DNA from: Hevea brasiliensis
Taxonomy: Eukaryota > Streptophyta > Magnoliopsida > Malpighiales > Euphorbiaceae
NCBI RefSeq assembly: GCF_030052815.1
Contig: NC_079495.1
Span: 34,381,967 to 34,445,966 of the forward strand
Direction of reading: 5' to 3'
Length of the DNA stretch: 64,000 nt
Made by a program: the position numbers and the translations under genes. This document shows, in pieces, positions 22,150 through 35,964 of this stretch (positions are counted from its first letter, which is position 1; each line of letters begins with the position of its first letter). The notes beneath the pieces were generated by a model. It did not search any database. It saw nothing but the letters and a program-made list of their open reading frames with translations, and was not told the origin of the DNA.

Positions 22150-25100
22150 TGTAACATCCTCACTTTAGCTAGTCCGTACAGTCTACTGTTCTGGTGACCA
22201 ATATCGGTCCGGACAGCTAGAATGTTTGAAATTATAATTAGACTAAAGTAGGGAGTTATAAAGAAACTAAATAATGCTCATAAAAATCAATGAAAATTTT
22301 TAGAAACGAAATACACTAAGGTTAAACGAGCCGAAACTCCAATGATGAGTAACCCGAAGGGAAAGTGACGATGAAGGCCGTTAACAACCCTAGACCAGGG
22401 AGAAAAATTGTAAAATAATTTTTGGGACTCCAAAGAAGGGTCATTGAGATTATTATGACATTAGAATGCCAAGAAAATGCTTAGAAAAAATTTTTTATCG
22501 GTACACACAATTTTCGCTCGTTAAGCCAAACAGAGGGCATTTTGGTCATTTCGTCTTCAGAGATGATTTTTTGCCAACTTGTCCAGTTAAATAAATAATT
22601 TATATGACATAAAATGTGAATAAATATTGTTAAAAATTTAATTGAAATTAAATATACCAGAAAAGGATAGAAAATGAAAGAAATTGGAATTTTGACATCA
22701 TAATGATGTCATTAAAATTCTCCCACCCAATCCAATGTTAACACATAGCATAAGTTTATTTAAAAAGACCTAATGGGCAAAAAAATGAAGAAAAAAATCA
22801 GAACACTCTCAACTCTTCTTCCTTGCCGTCACCCTCTCCCTCCATAGTCACCATTATCAAGCTTTTTAAAGCTTGATTTTCATAGCTTTTACCCAACTAA
22901 ACCCTATATTCCCAACACAAAAAATTGTTCTTACATCTTGGTGAGTCTTTTGGGAGCAAAAAGAAAAGAAAAAGAACCCTAGCAAGTTGGAAATTTCACT
23001 CCATTAGAGGTTTGTGACCTAACCTTGATTTTCTCTTTAAATTCATGTTAAAGGACTATGAATGAGTGCAAATTACAAAGCAATTTATTAAATACCATGT
23101 GTATGCCCATCCCATATTTTTGGTAGCCATGGTTGGGGTAATATTGTGATGATTTTTATGGAGCCAAAATGGTAGTATGGCTGCCCTTAATATGAATCTC
23201 TTAAGTGGAGTGATGAAATGCAAATTATAATGCATGGTTGGTGATAGTTGAGTTAGGGTTTGGGGTGAAAATGAGACCTTGATCATGTGATGATGAAAGT
23301 AGGTTTTAATGGTAAATTAGTGACCATTTGGTTTTGTTTGAATAAAAAATGAAGTGGGTTGTGTAGTGGGAATTGAGTTTGGTGTGGCTGCCCTTGGTGA
23401 CCTGTAGGACTAGGCATGAGTCCAGCAGGTTTGGGCAGCAATAACTGGAGTTGTAGAGGTTCAATTTGTGCAAGGCTAATTGGACATGAAACTAGACATA
23501 TAATGGCACAACTTTGGTGAAGAAACCATGACCATAAAACCAAACCAAGTTGACCTAAAGATTGCCCTAATCCGGGTGATCTGCATTCTGCCTGGGCAAA
23601 ATGACCAAATGAACAGTGTTTAGTCATTTGGTCGTAACTCAGTGTAGAAAGGTCCAATTGACCTAAAATTTTACCAGAAACAAGCTGAGATATAGACCTA
23701 CAACTTTCATGAAGAAATCTATCCCAAATTATGACGATAACATATTAAAAAAGTGACTTGCAATCACTACTCAGAATACTATAGATTTGGTCAGTCCAGA
23801 AATTCTGGAAATATTATAATCCGGCCAGTTGTGGTTTTTGGGCCATAACTTGAGTTACAAAACTCCAAATTGAGTGATTCAAAAAAAGAAATGTAACTAG
23901 ACAAAATAAGGAACAACTTTCATGTTGATCATTTTACCAAATTCCCACTGCAAAAATGACTAATGGAACAGTAAACACAAAGCTTGAAAACAGAAAATTT
24001 TGAACAATTAACATTAAGCTTAGAAATGGTATTGGCAACCAATACCAACAATTTTAGAATGAAAAATGTGGTATGTTGGGAGTATTAAAACCAATGTACC
24101 TATTGTCCATGTAAAAGTTAACATTTTGTTGACTAATGAATTGAATAGTAACCCAAAACTTAAATTTCAAGAATTGTGAAACTTAAAAGTGTAATATGCC
24201 CTAGTATACCTAGCAAGATTGGTTTGGATAGGTTGGCATGCCAATAGGGTTCTGTTAGCAGTATTGCATATATCTTCATGCCATTTTGTGTTTCATGGCC
24301 TCCTATGCCATTTTGTGATAAAATAGCCTTTGGCTATGTTAATTGAGTTATTATACTTGAATTATATCCTTGATGATTATTACAGCTTATTAGCTGTTCT
24401 GTTGCACACCGGGAGACACAATGTGACCAATGGTGTGATAGTCTGAGGTACTTAGTACCCAGTGCCAGTTTACCCGTTTATCCAGTTCAGTCAACTAGTA
24501 TGGGTTACTCGGGCAATGATAATAAATCTTACCAAATTTTAATCGAATAATACTGCAATAAATATCAGGAATTAAGTCTATAAAAAAATGCAAACACACA
24601 TTCTGCATATATACTTTATTTTAGTTATTTTATTTTATTTTGTGTTGTCACCACTAAGCAGAATTGCTTAGTGCATCACTTTTGCCACGTGCAGGTACTG
24701 AAGACATAGCTGGGGAGCCCAGCAGACATTAGATCGAGTGAACTTTCAGAGCTGCATACTGAGTCCAGAGTCACCTCACATCTGCAGTGCACTTGGTAGG
24801 ATATTAGGACTTTGGGTGGCATTTTGTGTTTTGCATTTTGTATTAGTTTTGATTGTAATTACAAACTCCTGAACTTAGGTGATAATGTAAAGATATGAAA
24901 TTTCATGTTATTGAAATTTTCTGTATATTATGTTGAAAATGAAATGTTGAGAAATATTCATGAATGTGCTTTAAGTGATGATGTGAACAGAAAAATTCTG
25001 AAAATAGTATTGAGATTTTGAGATTGAGTTAAAATGTGTGTATAATGGAGTTCTGGATTTGGAAATTATATTGGAAGTGTCTTTTAAACAGGTTCAAAAG

Positions 25101-25292
25101 AACTGTTTTTTCAATTTATAGCAGGCACTCTGCCGGATTTTCTATAAAATTTGCAAAAAAATTCAGATTAATCAAAATTATAAATTAATGAATTAAAAAG
25201 GATAAATTGTAATGGAAATGTGAATTGGTGCTCCGGCACACTGTGTGGCATATCTTGCTCGGCTACACTATAGACGGGTAAGGGGTGTCACA
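22150..25292 (+). repeat. 5' LTR of G2
   Basis: 3143 bp, TGTAACATCC to GGGGTGTCACA. A TATA-like TTTATTTAAAAA lies at 22755-22766, followed by a pyrimidine-rich stretch that may mark the transcript start. Otherwise there is no gene; open frames on minus at 23056-23657 are LTR sequence. Confidence 0.92.
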
Positions 25293-25366
25293 TTTAGTGG
25301 TATTAGAGCATCGATTTAGGCGTTTCTGGGCCTAGATAGAGTGCATACCATTGCATTGCATCTGTA
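25293..25366 (+). other. G2 leader, left part
   Basis: Aligns with 49319-49390 of G3. It ends with CTGTA (25362-25366), the left target-site copy of the C3 insertion; the leader resumes with CTGTA at 35906. Confidence 0.85.
25298..25309 (+). other. Primer-binding site of G2, one change
   Basis: TGGTATTAGAGC, five bases after the LTR end. It differs from the initiator Met tRNA complement TGGTATCAGAGC by one C-to-T change, consistent with decay. Confidence 0.88.
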
Positions 25367-27469
25367 TGAAGGAACGGAAGCGTGAAAAACACAAGTTTAT
25401 ACCATTGAATTCAAATATTTTCACCTAGGGTCACATGCACCATGCAAGATTTATTTTTATCTATTTGATTTCAATGATAAACAACATATTAAAACTCTTT
25501 TAATATGTTTTTGGATCTGTATTTGCCTTCTAAGATTTTAAAATTAATCAGATTAATTTTAGAACCCTAGATTAAATCAAGAACGATTACACTAATCTCT
25601 TGATGCAATCGCAATGTCTGCGCCTTTGAGATTCGTCTTCAGGACACCAGATGTTGTCCCTCTAGCTTGTCCACACCAAGAACACCTATGGTAGCCCTTG
25701 AACAGCTTCTAAAGCCTTTTCTATTAATTAGAAATTCAAGTTCTGCTTTTAAGAGATTAGAGATATAAACAGGACACTAGAAACAATTTCTAGTGTTCTT
25801 AATTCAAGAGATTGATGGCTAATCTCTTTGAATTGATGAGAGATGAAGAAGAATAGAGGGAGGGCTGCAAAATGGCATGACCAAGGAGTGTGGCTGCTGG
25901 TTGTATTTTGTTTTCTCATAACAACACTTAAATAGCTAGGTTAACACATTAAACCCTTGCCACATGTCACCCTTTGATTAGCTCTAGGTTTAAGTGACTC
26001 AATCACATTGTGCCAAGTGTCAAACCTATATTTAATCTTGATTTTAATCATCTTACATGATTAAAAAACATTTGGCAAGCTTATGTGTTATGCCATGTGT
26101 CACCATCTCATGGTGCCACGTGTCACACTGCAAAATGACCAAAATGCCCCTGTGTCTTAATTTTGAGTTCTCAACCCAAAATAATTATTTTTCTTCTTCT
26201 AATTAATTTATATCAAATATAAATTAATTAATTAATCTCTATTAATTAATTTCTCATTAATTAAATTCATATTTAAACACTTTAAATATAAATTTAACTT
26301 ATATTATACATCCAATAATCTAGATTTGGTTTCAAGTCATGCTAGGGACTTTGCAATTTAATTGCAAACCAAACCTATTTAATTAATCAATTAAACTCTT
26401 TAATTAATTAATTAAATCATATTTAATTAGGTGATAACTTGTGTATGTGTGTGACTTACTAGGCTCATCACTAATTGGCAATGAGACATGATATCAACTC
26501 TTAATATCATCAGAACTCTTTCTTACCATAAATGATTTCTCTAAATCATTTTATGAACCTCATGGACCATGGTTAACACCTAGCATAGCATGCCATGGCC
26601 ACCCAATTAGTAATAAGGTTTACCTTAAATGAACCTATAATCATATGTTACCATGCACTAGAATCTCTCTGTTACAAAACCCAACTCAAGCTGGAGTCAT
26701 GGTTTATGTCAAACTCCATTTGCTATGAATATTATGTTCTCTTTTAATTCCAGTTCTTGATTAAAAAGATTTCTCATCAGAAACTCTTTTCTGAATAAAT
26801 CTATCTGTCCTGGCCAGGAGCTTGAAACATTAAGAACAATTAAATGAACATAGGATTTTATCTCTATTTACTTAGAGGAACAGATTCCATCTTGATCAAC
26901 ACCTACCTCCATATATAACTAGTAGGAGCCAACACATGCCCATATACCCATACATAGTACAAGTATGAAAGCAGTATCAAACTCAAACTACCTATATACA
27001 AGATAACTGTGCTATCTCAGGTCTAAAGATTATATGCACTGATATGATTTATAACAAAACATTGACAAAAGTAAACTCCATGTGCTTGTCATAAGTGTCA
27101 CTGGTTCAGCCTACTTATCATTTATAAGTGCCTATCATGTTTGTTATATGGCATGAGACTCACCATTCCATCTTATTTATATCTCATATAAATAACTTGG
27201 GAACAAACATGAATACAATCTTTCTGGATAAGTCATGTCCTTATTGTGAAGTATCCTCGATTGTGAACCTATTTATGATACTTTGTGCTAGAAATATTGT
27301 CACTCATATTCTTAACAACTTAAGAATAATATTTCTAACAAAATATCAATGGACCTTTTCTATTACACATAAATATATTATGTAAACGGAAAAGTGGAAA
27401 TGACTTTTATTAATAAAAATATGTACAAGATACATACTAAATGATATGCTCTAGGGCATACTACTAACA
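25367..27469 (-). repeat. 3' LTR of C3
   Basis: 2103 bp on minus, closely similar to the C2 LTRs. On plus it reads TGAAGGAACG to ACTACTAACA. Confidence 0.93.
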
Positions 27470-27480
27470 ATCTCCCACTA
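27470..27480 (-). other. Polypurine tract of C3
   Basis: ATCTCCCACTA on plus is TAGTGGGAGAT on minus, immediately before the 3' LTR. It is the standard plant copia plus-strand primer. Confidence 0.9.
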
Positions 27481-27959
27481 GCACTAGAGCCATTCATTAT
27501 AATATCTTAGACCTATCTTCTCAAGATGTCGGTCTAACTGAGTCTGTGACATAGGCTTAGTGAATGGATCAGCTGGATTTTTCAGCTGATGTTATTTTTT
27601 CTGCATGGCTATATCGCCTTGCCTAACTATATATCTGATAATGTGGTAGTGCCTTTCTATGTGTTTGGATTTCGGGTGAGACCTTAGTTCCTTAGCCTAT
27701 ATGACTGCTCCATTGTTGTCACAGTGTTGAGGAACTGCTGACTCAATGGAAGGAACTACTGTAAGTTCTATCACGAACTTCTTTATCCAAACAGCTTCCT
27801 TTGCAGCATCTGATGCAGCAATATACTCAGTCTCTGTAGTGGAATCTGCAGTCGTGCTCTGTTTGGAACTCTTCCAACTGACTGCACCTCCATTACAAAT
27901 GAACACATATCCAGAGGTAGACTTTCTATCATCGATATCTGATTGGAAATCAGAATCAG
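27481..27959 (-). pseudogene. copia RNase H, C-terminal part (C3)
   Basis: End of pol on minus. It reads the RNase H core ([12 protein letters not shown]) from about 27906 and breaks at a TAG at about 27697, where C2 has Gln. The frame then continues through His-Ile-Ile and Ala-Asp-Pro-Phe-Thr-Lys motifs to the normal end of pol near 27490. The upstream half of RNase H lies beyond the solo LTR at 31819. RNase H removes the RNA template during cDNA synthesis. Broken by a stop and by the insertion. Confidence 0.88.
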
Positions 27960-30900
27960 TGTAACACCCCTAAGTTCGGTAGTGCGTTCTACTGCTCCAG
28001 TGACCAGTGTTGTCCGGACAGCTAGGATGCCTAGAACCACACCTTAATATGAGTGAGGAGACATAAAATAATGAAATACAAGAAAAGAAAACACAAGAAA
28101 AACAAAGGAAAAATCATAGCAAAGAAATGTAACCAAGTTAAGCGAGCCGGGAACCCTAGCGATGGGTAACCGCACCGGGAAGTCACGGCGTGGACCGTTG
28201 ACTAGCCCTGGACTGCGGGGAACCCTGGAAAATATTTTTAGGACATAAATAGACCCTTATTGAAGTATAAATCTCATTAGAAAGATTAAAGAAAAATTAA
28301 ATAATTAGTACAAAGAAAAGTGAGAAATCGAAAAATGGACAAAAATCGGTGTTACCGAAAAATCAGGAGTACAACCCAAATAGGGGCATTTTGGTCAATT
28401 CACACTTCGAGTTAACTTTTGACCTAAATGTTCTTTAAAAATAAATAGTATTAAATTTTGATAATGCCATAAAAAAATGAAATTTCATGGGTAGTATAAT
28501 TAAAAACATAAAAGGATATAAAATGGGATAATGGAAAGTTTAATTATAATAATAAAAAAAACCTAAGTTAGTGGAGCACTAGGGAGGGGTATATAAATTC
28601 TTTAAGTGGACAAGTGCACGTCCATTTCACCTTCTTCTTCATTGATTTTCTTCTTGGCCGAATGAAACCACCTCCCAAATTCCACCATTGACGTCCCATG
28701 TTCAAGCTCCACCCATCCACTTCCAAGCCAATTTCTTCCTAAGTTCCTTCATCAAAGTTAGTCTACACATCACAAGGAAGATATTGATACCAAATTTGAG
28801 AAGTTTGGTGAAGGTTTAGCAAGTTACAATTAAAGGTAAGTTTGCATTTTTGAGAATTTCTTTGTTAAAGTTTATGTTCATGTTATGGGTGTTGGTTTGG
28901 TGAAGGAAAATTTTGAGTTTGAAGGGTTATTGTTGTCTTCATTTTGGACAGCCATGAGTCACGTTTTTGATGAGGTATTTGTGCATATAATTGATGAGAA
29001 ATAATGTTAATCATGGTGATTTAGTAACTTAGTGAATTATTTCATGTTTATATGGTGAATTATGCACTTTGATGGGAATTGGTATATGGGACGGCAATGT
29101 GATGTTGAAGAATGGTTTGTGTCAGCTTGTGGACACTTGAGTAATGGTATATATTGAAGGAAGTGTGGGCAGAATATTGACCTAGAAAGATTGTTGATAT
29201 GTATGTAAATTAACATTGTAAAGTGTATGTAAAGTTTGTAATGTTTAGGTGTGTTTGTAATGGTACTTAGAGATTGTAATTGTGAATGATTATTGGTGTG
29301 TTGAAGGTGATTGGAATCTGCCCAAAATAATGCTAATTTAATGTAGAAAATGCTTTTGGTAATGTGCCAAAACAGTTTGGTAGGTAAGTAAACAAATGGC
29401 AAAGGTAAGTGTGTGTTTGAAGTTGGGGTGTGAAATGCATATTGAGGGCAGTGTATATTTTAGCCTATAACCTTGAATGTGTAACCTCAATTGGTATGAG
29501 ACCAATTTGAGGTGAAACTAGGCACAAAATGTGCCAACTTTCATTGAGAAACCATGCCAAAATTCTGCTTGCAAGGTGACCTAAAAAAATGACCAATTCG
29601 GATTAGGTGCAATTAGGACCTGAAAAATGACCAATTGGGCAGCAGTGAGTGTTTAGGCCATAACTCACTCAAACCAGGTCCAATTGACCTAAAATTTTGA
29701 CCAAGAATAGTTAAGACCCATACCTACAAGTCTTATGAAGACACCAAAGCCCAGAAATGACCATAAGCAAGTCAAACAACTTGCACAAGTTCGGGTCCAA
29801 AAACTGGCCGAACCAGAATTGACCAATTTGACCTAAAATTGACCTAAAATGGTACCACTTGACCAGCAATAGTGTAATGACCATAACTTGGTCTACTTAA
29901 CTCGGATTGACCTGAAATTTTGCACCGCGTGCAATAAGACCTAGATCTACAAGTTTGTAGTTTTGACCAAAGCCCGAAAACCGAGGGAACTAGACCGTCC
30001 GGTTAGGTCAAACCAGTGTCCCGGAATCCAGCAATTTGCATTAAAGTGCACTAAACAAGGAAATGACCTTGGTAAAACGTACCAAACCTAAAACCCTATC
30101 AAATGTGACATATTAACGACACTAAAACCTAATTTACCTAAAACGCAACGAGGGTCGGTATATTAGGTGATTAAGTGAATAATTGAGTTCAGTGCATTAT
30201 TTACCAAACACCATCGATAGAGACAGTTTAATTTAGCACTGAAACACTTCAAATTGTGTTTCTCAGTTAACAAGGACTCAGCAAAAGGGAAAGAAATACT
30301 GAGTCAGGACCAGGAGACAAATATCAGAGGTTTGTGCACAACGGCTATTGCTTTTGAATTATTTTCAATGGAAATAAATATTGACTATTTGCATATCATT
30401 GTTTTAAATTGTGGAAATGTGTTTGGTGGACACTTATTGATTGAAAAACATTGTGAATGGTTTGAAACTGTGAAAAATTGTTTGAATGATATTGATGGAA
30501 ACTTATTGATTGAAAAGCACTGTAAATGGTTTTTGTGGAAATTGAAGTTAATTATGAATTGGGTTGCCATTTTATGAATGAAACTATGAGTTTGGAAATT
30601 TATTGGATTCTCACGAATCATTTGAATAAAATGTTTGGAATTGATTTTGTGTTCACACTTAGCATGACAGTATCGTATCATTCCTTCTCCATTTATGGGG
30701 TTGTGATCGTTTATTTTCCTTCTCCATTTATGGAGTCGTGATCGTTTATTTTTCCCTCTCTGGTTTACCAGTTGAGGTGATCGGATGAGTACTCATTATA
30801 TAGCTAGCTCCCCTTCTCATTGATTTCGATTAGTGAGGTTGTGATTGCTTTGTCGTGGTGTACAACACGGCATTAATCGGAAATTTGTGTCATGGCTTAA

Positions 30901-31813
30901 GTTGTGAATGAATTGGCAACACTGTATTCTTAAATTATTCGACTAAATTGCATTATTATGTATTGTGAGATTGTGAAATTGATTTAAACTCTTATTGACA
31001 TATACTGTCTTTTGAATTCAAACATGATCTGACTTATGGAAAATTATTATGATATTGACAAATGGAGTTTAAATTCTTGTTGACATTTATTGTCTTGAAT
31101 TTAACTATGATTTTAAGTATCCACTATTTACATGACTTATGAATTGTGATTTAAATTGTATTTGGTTAATGTTGTGCACCACTGAGACATTTTCTCGTGA
31201 TAGCTTTAATTCTTTGTCGCGGTAGAGACAGACAGAGCGTGAGACTAGGTGCATATACATCTAGCGAGGATTTCTGGTATTATGAGTATACGGTATTTTG
31301 CATTTTATCTTGTAATGTATGACCTTTGTATGTACATTTTGTTTTTGGTTTTGAGCAGTTGTAAATTTAAATTGTACCTTGAAGTTGTAAAATAATTACG
31401 AGCTGTTTTGACTTGTAAAAGCTGTATTATATTTCCTTATCTCAGACTTTGAAAAATTTCTATGGAATTGAGTTGATAAATTGTTGTGTTGAGAAATGTA
31501 TTGGAGTTGAGATTTGGAAAATTATTGAAGTACTTTTTACAGGTTTTCTGAAGAACTGTTTTATCCAAAATACAAATGGCACTCTGCCAAAATTTTTACA
31601 GAAATTCCAAATAAACCAAATGAGTTAGTTAATTCACTTCAGTTCACCAAAGTTTTTAACACCTGTAAATAGTGCTCACCACTGTAAAAGAAGTAAGAAA
31701 AGTTTTTAAAATCCCTTGTAGTGTATTTAATGGGTTATCAGTAGACGGAGTTGGTAATTCATTAGGTATACTACGGGATCATGTTATGCCTTACAGAGGG
31801 GTAGGGTGTGACA
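27960..31813 (+). repeat. Complete solo gypsy LTR with TSD ATCAG
   Basis: 3854 bp, TGTAACACCC to GGGTGTGACA, flanked by ATCAG at 27955-27959 and 31814-31818. It belongs to the G4 LTR family (reverse of 14716-19082) and has no interior, so the element was lost by recombination between its two LTRs. It sits inside RNase H of C3 and is therefore younger than C3. No gene is seen in it. Confidence 0.92.
30681..30750. repeat. Tandem repeat, 35 bp x 2
   Basis: TTCCTTCTCCATTTATGG units at 30681-30715 and 30716-30750, inside the solo LTR. A 69-bp-spaced imperfect duplication (ACTTATTGATTGAAAA) occurs at about 30432 and 30501. Confidence 0.85.
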
Positions 31814-31818
31814 ATCAG

Positions 31819-33796
31819 TATAACCATCCAATTGCAAGTCTCCACCTCCATAAATCAAGAATAAATCCTTAGTTCTTCTCAAGTACTTAAGGATATTCTT
31901 GACAGCTATCTAGTGTTCCAAGCCTAGATTTGATTGATACCTGCTAGTCAAACTAACAGCATATGCGATATCCGGCCTAGTACACAACATTGCATACATT
32001 AAACTTCCAATAGTCGAAGCATATGGAATCCTGGCCATCTTATCTCTTTCTTCAGGTGTCTTTGGAGACATCTCTTTAGAAAGATGGATACCATGTCTCA
32101 CTGGTAACAATCCTCTCTTGGAATCAAGCATGTTAAACCTCTTTAACACCTTTTCCAAGTATAGACTTTGGGATAAACCAATTATTCTTTTCGCTCTATC
32201 TCTATAGATGCGAATCCCAAGAATATAGGTTGCCTCCCCTAAGTCTTTCATGGAGAATGTATTTGACAACCATACCTTTATAGTCGTCAACATACCTGTG
32301 TCATTACCCATCAACAATATGTCATCCACATATAAGACAAGGAAAGTGATAGCATTGTCACTAACCTTCTTATATACACATGGCTCATCCTCATTTTTTA
32401 TAAAACCAAAGGATTTAATGGCTTCATCAAAACGGATGTTCCAACTCCTCGAAGCTTGTTTCAACCCATAAATGGATCGCTTTAGCTTGCATACCTTGGA
32501 ACCATCTTGGGATTCAAATCCTCTAGGTTGTTCCATGAAAATGTTTTCTTCAATGTAACCATTGAGAAAAGCTGTTTTGACATCCATCTGCCAAATCTCA
32601 TAATCATAGTATGCAGCTATTGCTAATAAAATCCTAATTGATTTAAGCATGGCAACAGGCGAGAAAGTCTCCTCATAGTCGATTCCTTGCCTTTGGCGAA
32701 ACCCTTTCGCTACTAGCCTTGCCTTATAGGTCTCTACCTTTCCATTAGAACCAATTTTCTTCTTGAAAACCCATTTGTTCCCTATAGGTACAATACCTTC
32801 AGGTGGGTCAATAAGATCCCAAACTTGATTCTTATACATGGAATCAATCTCGGATTTCATAGCATCAATCCATTTTGAAGAGTCTATATCTGATATAGCT
32901 TCTTCATAGGTAAGTGGATCATCTTCATGATCTACTTCTTCATGAGTAGACAACGCTTGTTCTTCTTCATGAAGAAAACCATATCTTATTGGTGGGTGAG
33001 ATACCCTGGTTGTTCTACGAGGAACAGCTGTAGATGTTTCATCAACGGGTATAGGTTGACTAGATGGATCTATATCCATCTGATCTGTTGGTTGGTCAGA
33101 ATTCTCCAATTCTAACTCTATTTGCCTTCCTTTGCCTCCTTCTTGAACAAACTGTTGTTCAAGAAATGTGGCATCTCTACTTATCACAACCTTTTGTGAA
33201 GTAGGCAAATAAAAATAATATCCAAAACTATCTTTTGGATATCCAATAAATCGACATTTTTCTGATCTGGTCTCCAATTTATCAGTGTTCAGCTTTTTGA
33301 TATAAGCTGGACAACCCCAAATCTTAACATGCTTAAGACTTGGTTTTCTTCCATGCCATATCTCATAAGGTGTGGAAGAAACTGATTTTGATGGAATCCT
33401 ATTCAGAATATACAAAGCTGATTCTAATGCAAATCCCCAAAAGAAGATTGGCATATCAGTATAGCTCATCATACTACGTACCATATCCAATAGGGTACGA
33501 TTTCTCCTTTCAGATACACCATTCAGCTATGGCGTTCCTGGAGGAGTCAGCTGAGAAACAATGCCATGCTCTCTCAATTATTCATCAAATTCAGTACTCA
33601 AATATTCACCTCCACGATCTGATCGAAGAGCTTTAATATTCTTTCCTGTTTGATTTTCTACTTCAGATTTAAATTCTTTGAACTTTTCAAAAGATTCATG
33701 TTTGTATTTCATCAAATACAAATACCCAAACCTTGATTTATCATCAGTAAAGGTAATAAAATAATGAAAACCCCCTCTAGCCATTTCTTTAAAAAT
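31819..33796 (-). pseudogene. copia integrase and reverse transcriptase (C3)
   Basis: On minus, 33784-33578 encodes integrase core from the Met-Ala-Arg-Gly-Gly-Phe block to Asp-Arg-Gly-Gly-Glu-Tyr. A stop (TAA) at about 33578 and another near 33524 interrupt it. From 33490 to 31910 there is an uninterrupted 526-residue frame: integrase C-terminus, a Ser/Thr/Glu-rich linker, complete reverse transcriptase (Trp-Ile-Asp-Ala-Met-Lys start; catalytic YVDD at about residues 387-390) and the RT/RNase H connection. It ends at a TAG at Trp-Ile of the RNase H region. This is the longest open copia frame in the window. The N-terminal integrase, gag and start codon are missing, so no normal product is expected. 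Confidence 0.92.
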
Positions 33797-35905
33797 TGAA
33801 GGAACGGAAGCGTGAAAAACACAAGTTTATACCATTGAATTCAAATATTTTCACCTAGGGTCACATGCACCATGCAAGATTTATTTTTATCTATTTGATT
33901 TCAATGATAAACAACATATTAAAACTCTTTTAATATGTTTTTGGATATGTATTTACCATTTAAGATTTTAAAATTAATCAGATTAATTTTAGAACCCTAG
34001 ATTAAATCAAGAACGATTACACTAACCTCTTGATGCAATTGCGGCATGTCTGCGCCTTTGAGATTCGTCTTGAGGACACGGATGTTGTCCCTCTAGCTTG
34101 TCCACACCAAGAACACCTATGGCAGCCCTTGAACAGCTTCTAAAGCCTTTTCTATTAATTAGAAATTCAAGTTCTGCTTTTAAGAGATTAGAGATGTAAA
34201 CAGGACACTAGAAACAATTTCTAGTGTTCTTAATTCAAGAGATTGATGGCTAATCTCTTTGAATTGATGAGAGATGAAGAAGAATAGAGGGAGGGCTGCA
34301 AAAGGGCGTGACCAAGGAGTGTGGCTGCTGGTTGTATTTTGTTTTCTCATAACAACACTTAAATAGCTAGGTTAACACATTAAACCCTTACCACATGTTA
34401 CCCTTTGATTAGCTCTAGGTTTAAGTGACTCAATCACATTGTGCCAAGTGTCAAACCTATATTTAATCTTGATTTTAATCATCTTACATGATTAAAAAAC
34501 ATTTGGCAAGCTAATGTGTTATGCCATGTGTCACCATCTCATGGTGCCACGTGTCACACTGTGAAATGACCAAAATGCCCCTGTGTCTTTATTTTGAGTT
34601 CTTAACCCAAAATAATTATTTTCTTCTTCTAATTAATTTATATCAAATATAAATTAATTAATTAATCTCTATTAATTAATTTCTCATCAATTAAATTCAT
34701 ATTTAAACACTTTTTATATAAATTTAATTTATACTACACATCCAATATTCTAGATTTGGTTTCAAGTCATGCTAGGGACTTTGCAATCTAATTGTAAACC
34801 AAACCTATTTAATTAATCAATTAAACTCTTTAATTAATTAATTAAATCATATTTAATTAGGTGATAACTTGTGTATGTGTGTGACTTACTAAGCTCATCA
34901 CTAATTGGCAATGAGACATGATATCAACTCTTAACATCATCAGAACTCTTTCTTACCATAAATGATTTCTCTAAATCATTTTATGAACCTCATAGACCAT
35001 GGTTAACACCTAGCATAGTATGCCATGGCCACCCAATTAGTAATAAGGTTTACCTTAAATGAACCTATAATCATATGTTACCATGCACTAGAATCTCTCT
35101 GTTACAAAATCCCAACTGAAGCTGGAGTCATGGTTTATGTCAAACTCCATTTGCTATGAATATTATGTTCTCTTTTAATTCCAGTTCTTGATTAAAAAAA
35201 TTTTCTCATCAGAAACTCTTTTCTGAGTAAATCTATCTGTCCTGGCTAGGAACTTGAAACATCAAGAACAATTAAATGAACATAGGATTTTATCTCTATT
35301 TACTTAGAGGAACAGATTCCATCTTGATCAACACCTACCTCCATATATAACTAGTAGGAGCCAACACATGCCCATATACCCATACACAGTACAAGTATGA
35401 AAGCAGTATCAAACTCAAACTACCTATATATAAGATAACTGTGCTATCTCAGGTCTAAAGATTATATGCACTGATATGATTTATGACAAAACATTGACAA
35501 GAGTAAACTCCATGTGCTTGTCATAAGTGTCACTGGTTCGGCCTACTTATCATTTATAAGTGCCTATCATGTTTGTTATATGGCATGAGACTCACCATTC
35601 CATCTTATTTATATCTCATATAAATAACTTGAGAACAAACACGAATACAATCTTTCTGGATAAGTCATATCCTTATTATGAAGTATCCTCGATTGTGAAC
35701 CTATTTATGATACTTTGTGCTAGAAATATTGTCACTCATATTCTTAACAACTTAAGAATAATATTTCTAATAAAATATCAATGGACCTTTTCTATTACAC
35801 ATAAATATATTATCTAAACGGAAAAGTGGAAATGCCTTTTTTAATTAATAAAAAATATGTACAAGATACATACTAGATGATATGCTCTAGGGCAAACTAC
35901 TAACA
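33797..35905 (-). repeat. 5' LTR of C3
   Basis: 2109 bp on minus, similar to 25367-27469. Its inner end (TTCAATT) runs straight into integrase sequence; no primer-binding site follows. Confidence 0.93.
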
Positions 35906-35964
35906 CTGTAAGTGTTGAGGTGACACTGATGCAGATCTGTTTGTTTTTTTATTTTGAATAGGAT
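35906..35964 (+). other. G2 leader, right part
   Basis: Resumes with the right CTGTA target-site copy and leads to the gag ATG at 35965. A T-rich stretch ending GAATAG lies directly before GATATGG and resembles a 3' splice site; G3 has the same (49420-49442). Confidence 0.75.

Larger units (their letters stand above)
25367..35905 (-). mobile_element. Angela-like Ty1/copia C3, internally deleted, carries a solo LTR
   Basis: Minus-strand copia bounded by TSD CTGTA (25362-25366 and 35906-35910). Right LTR 33797-35905 is the 5' LTR, left LTR 25367-27469 the 3' LTR. The interior starts directly inside integrase: primer site, leader and gag are missing, with the LTR end joined to the sequence encoding the integrase region at 33784. 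A gypsy solo LTR (27960-31813) splits RNase H. The rest of pol is the best preserved of the three copies. It could not move on its own, having no primer site or gag. Confidence 0.93.

Noticed and set aside
27128..27385. An 85-codon frame, antisense to the element, kept in all four copia LTRs (also 35560-35817, 42104-42361, 60586-60843)
   Set aside because: It lies at the U3 end of recent LTR copies, where identity alone explains it. Composition is AT-driven and no family is recognised.
30254..30577. 107-codon frame in the solo LTR
   Set aside because: Made of a local 69-bp duplication inside an LTR; no recognisable protein and no homologous frame in the G4 LTR noted.
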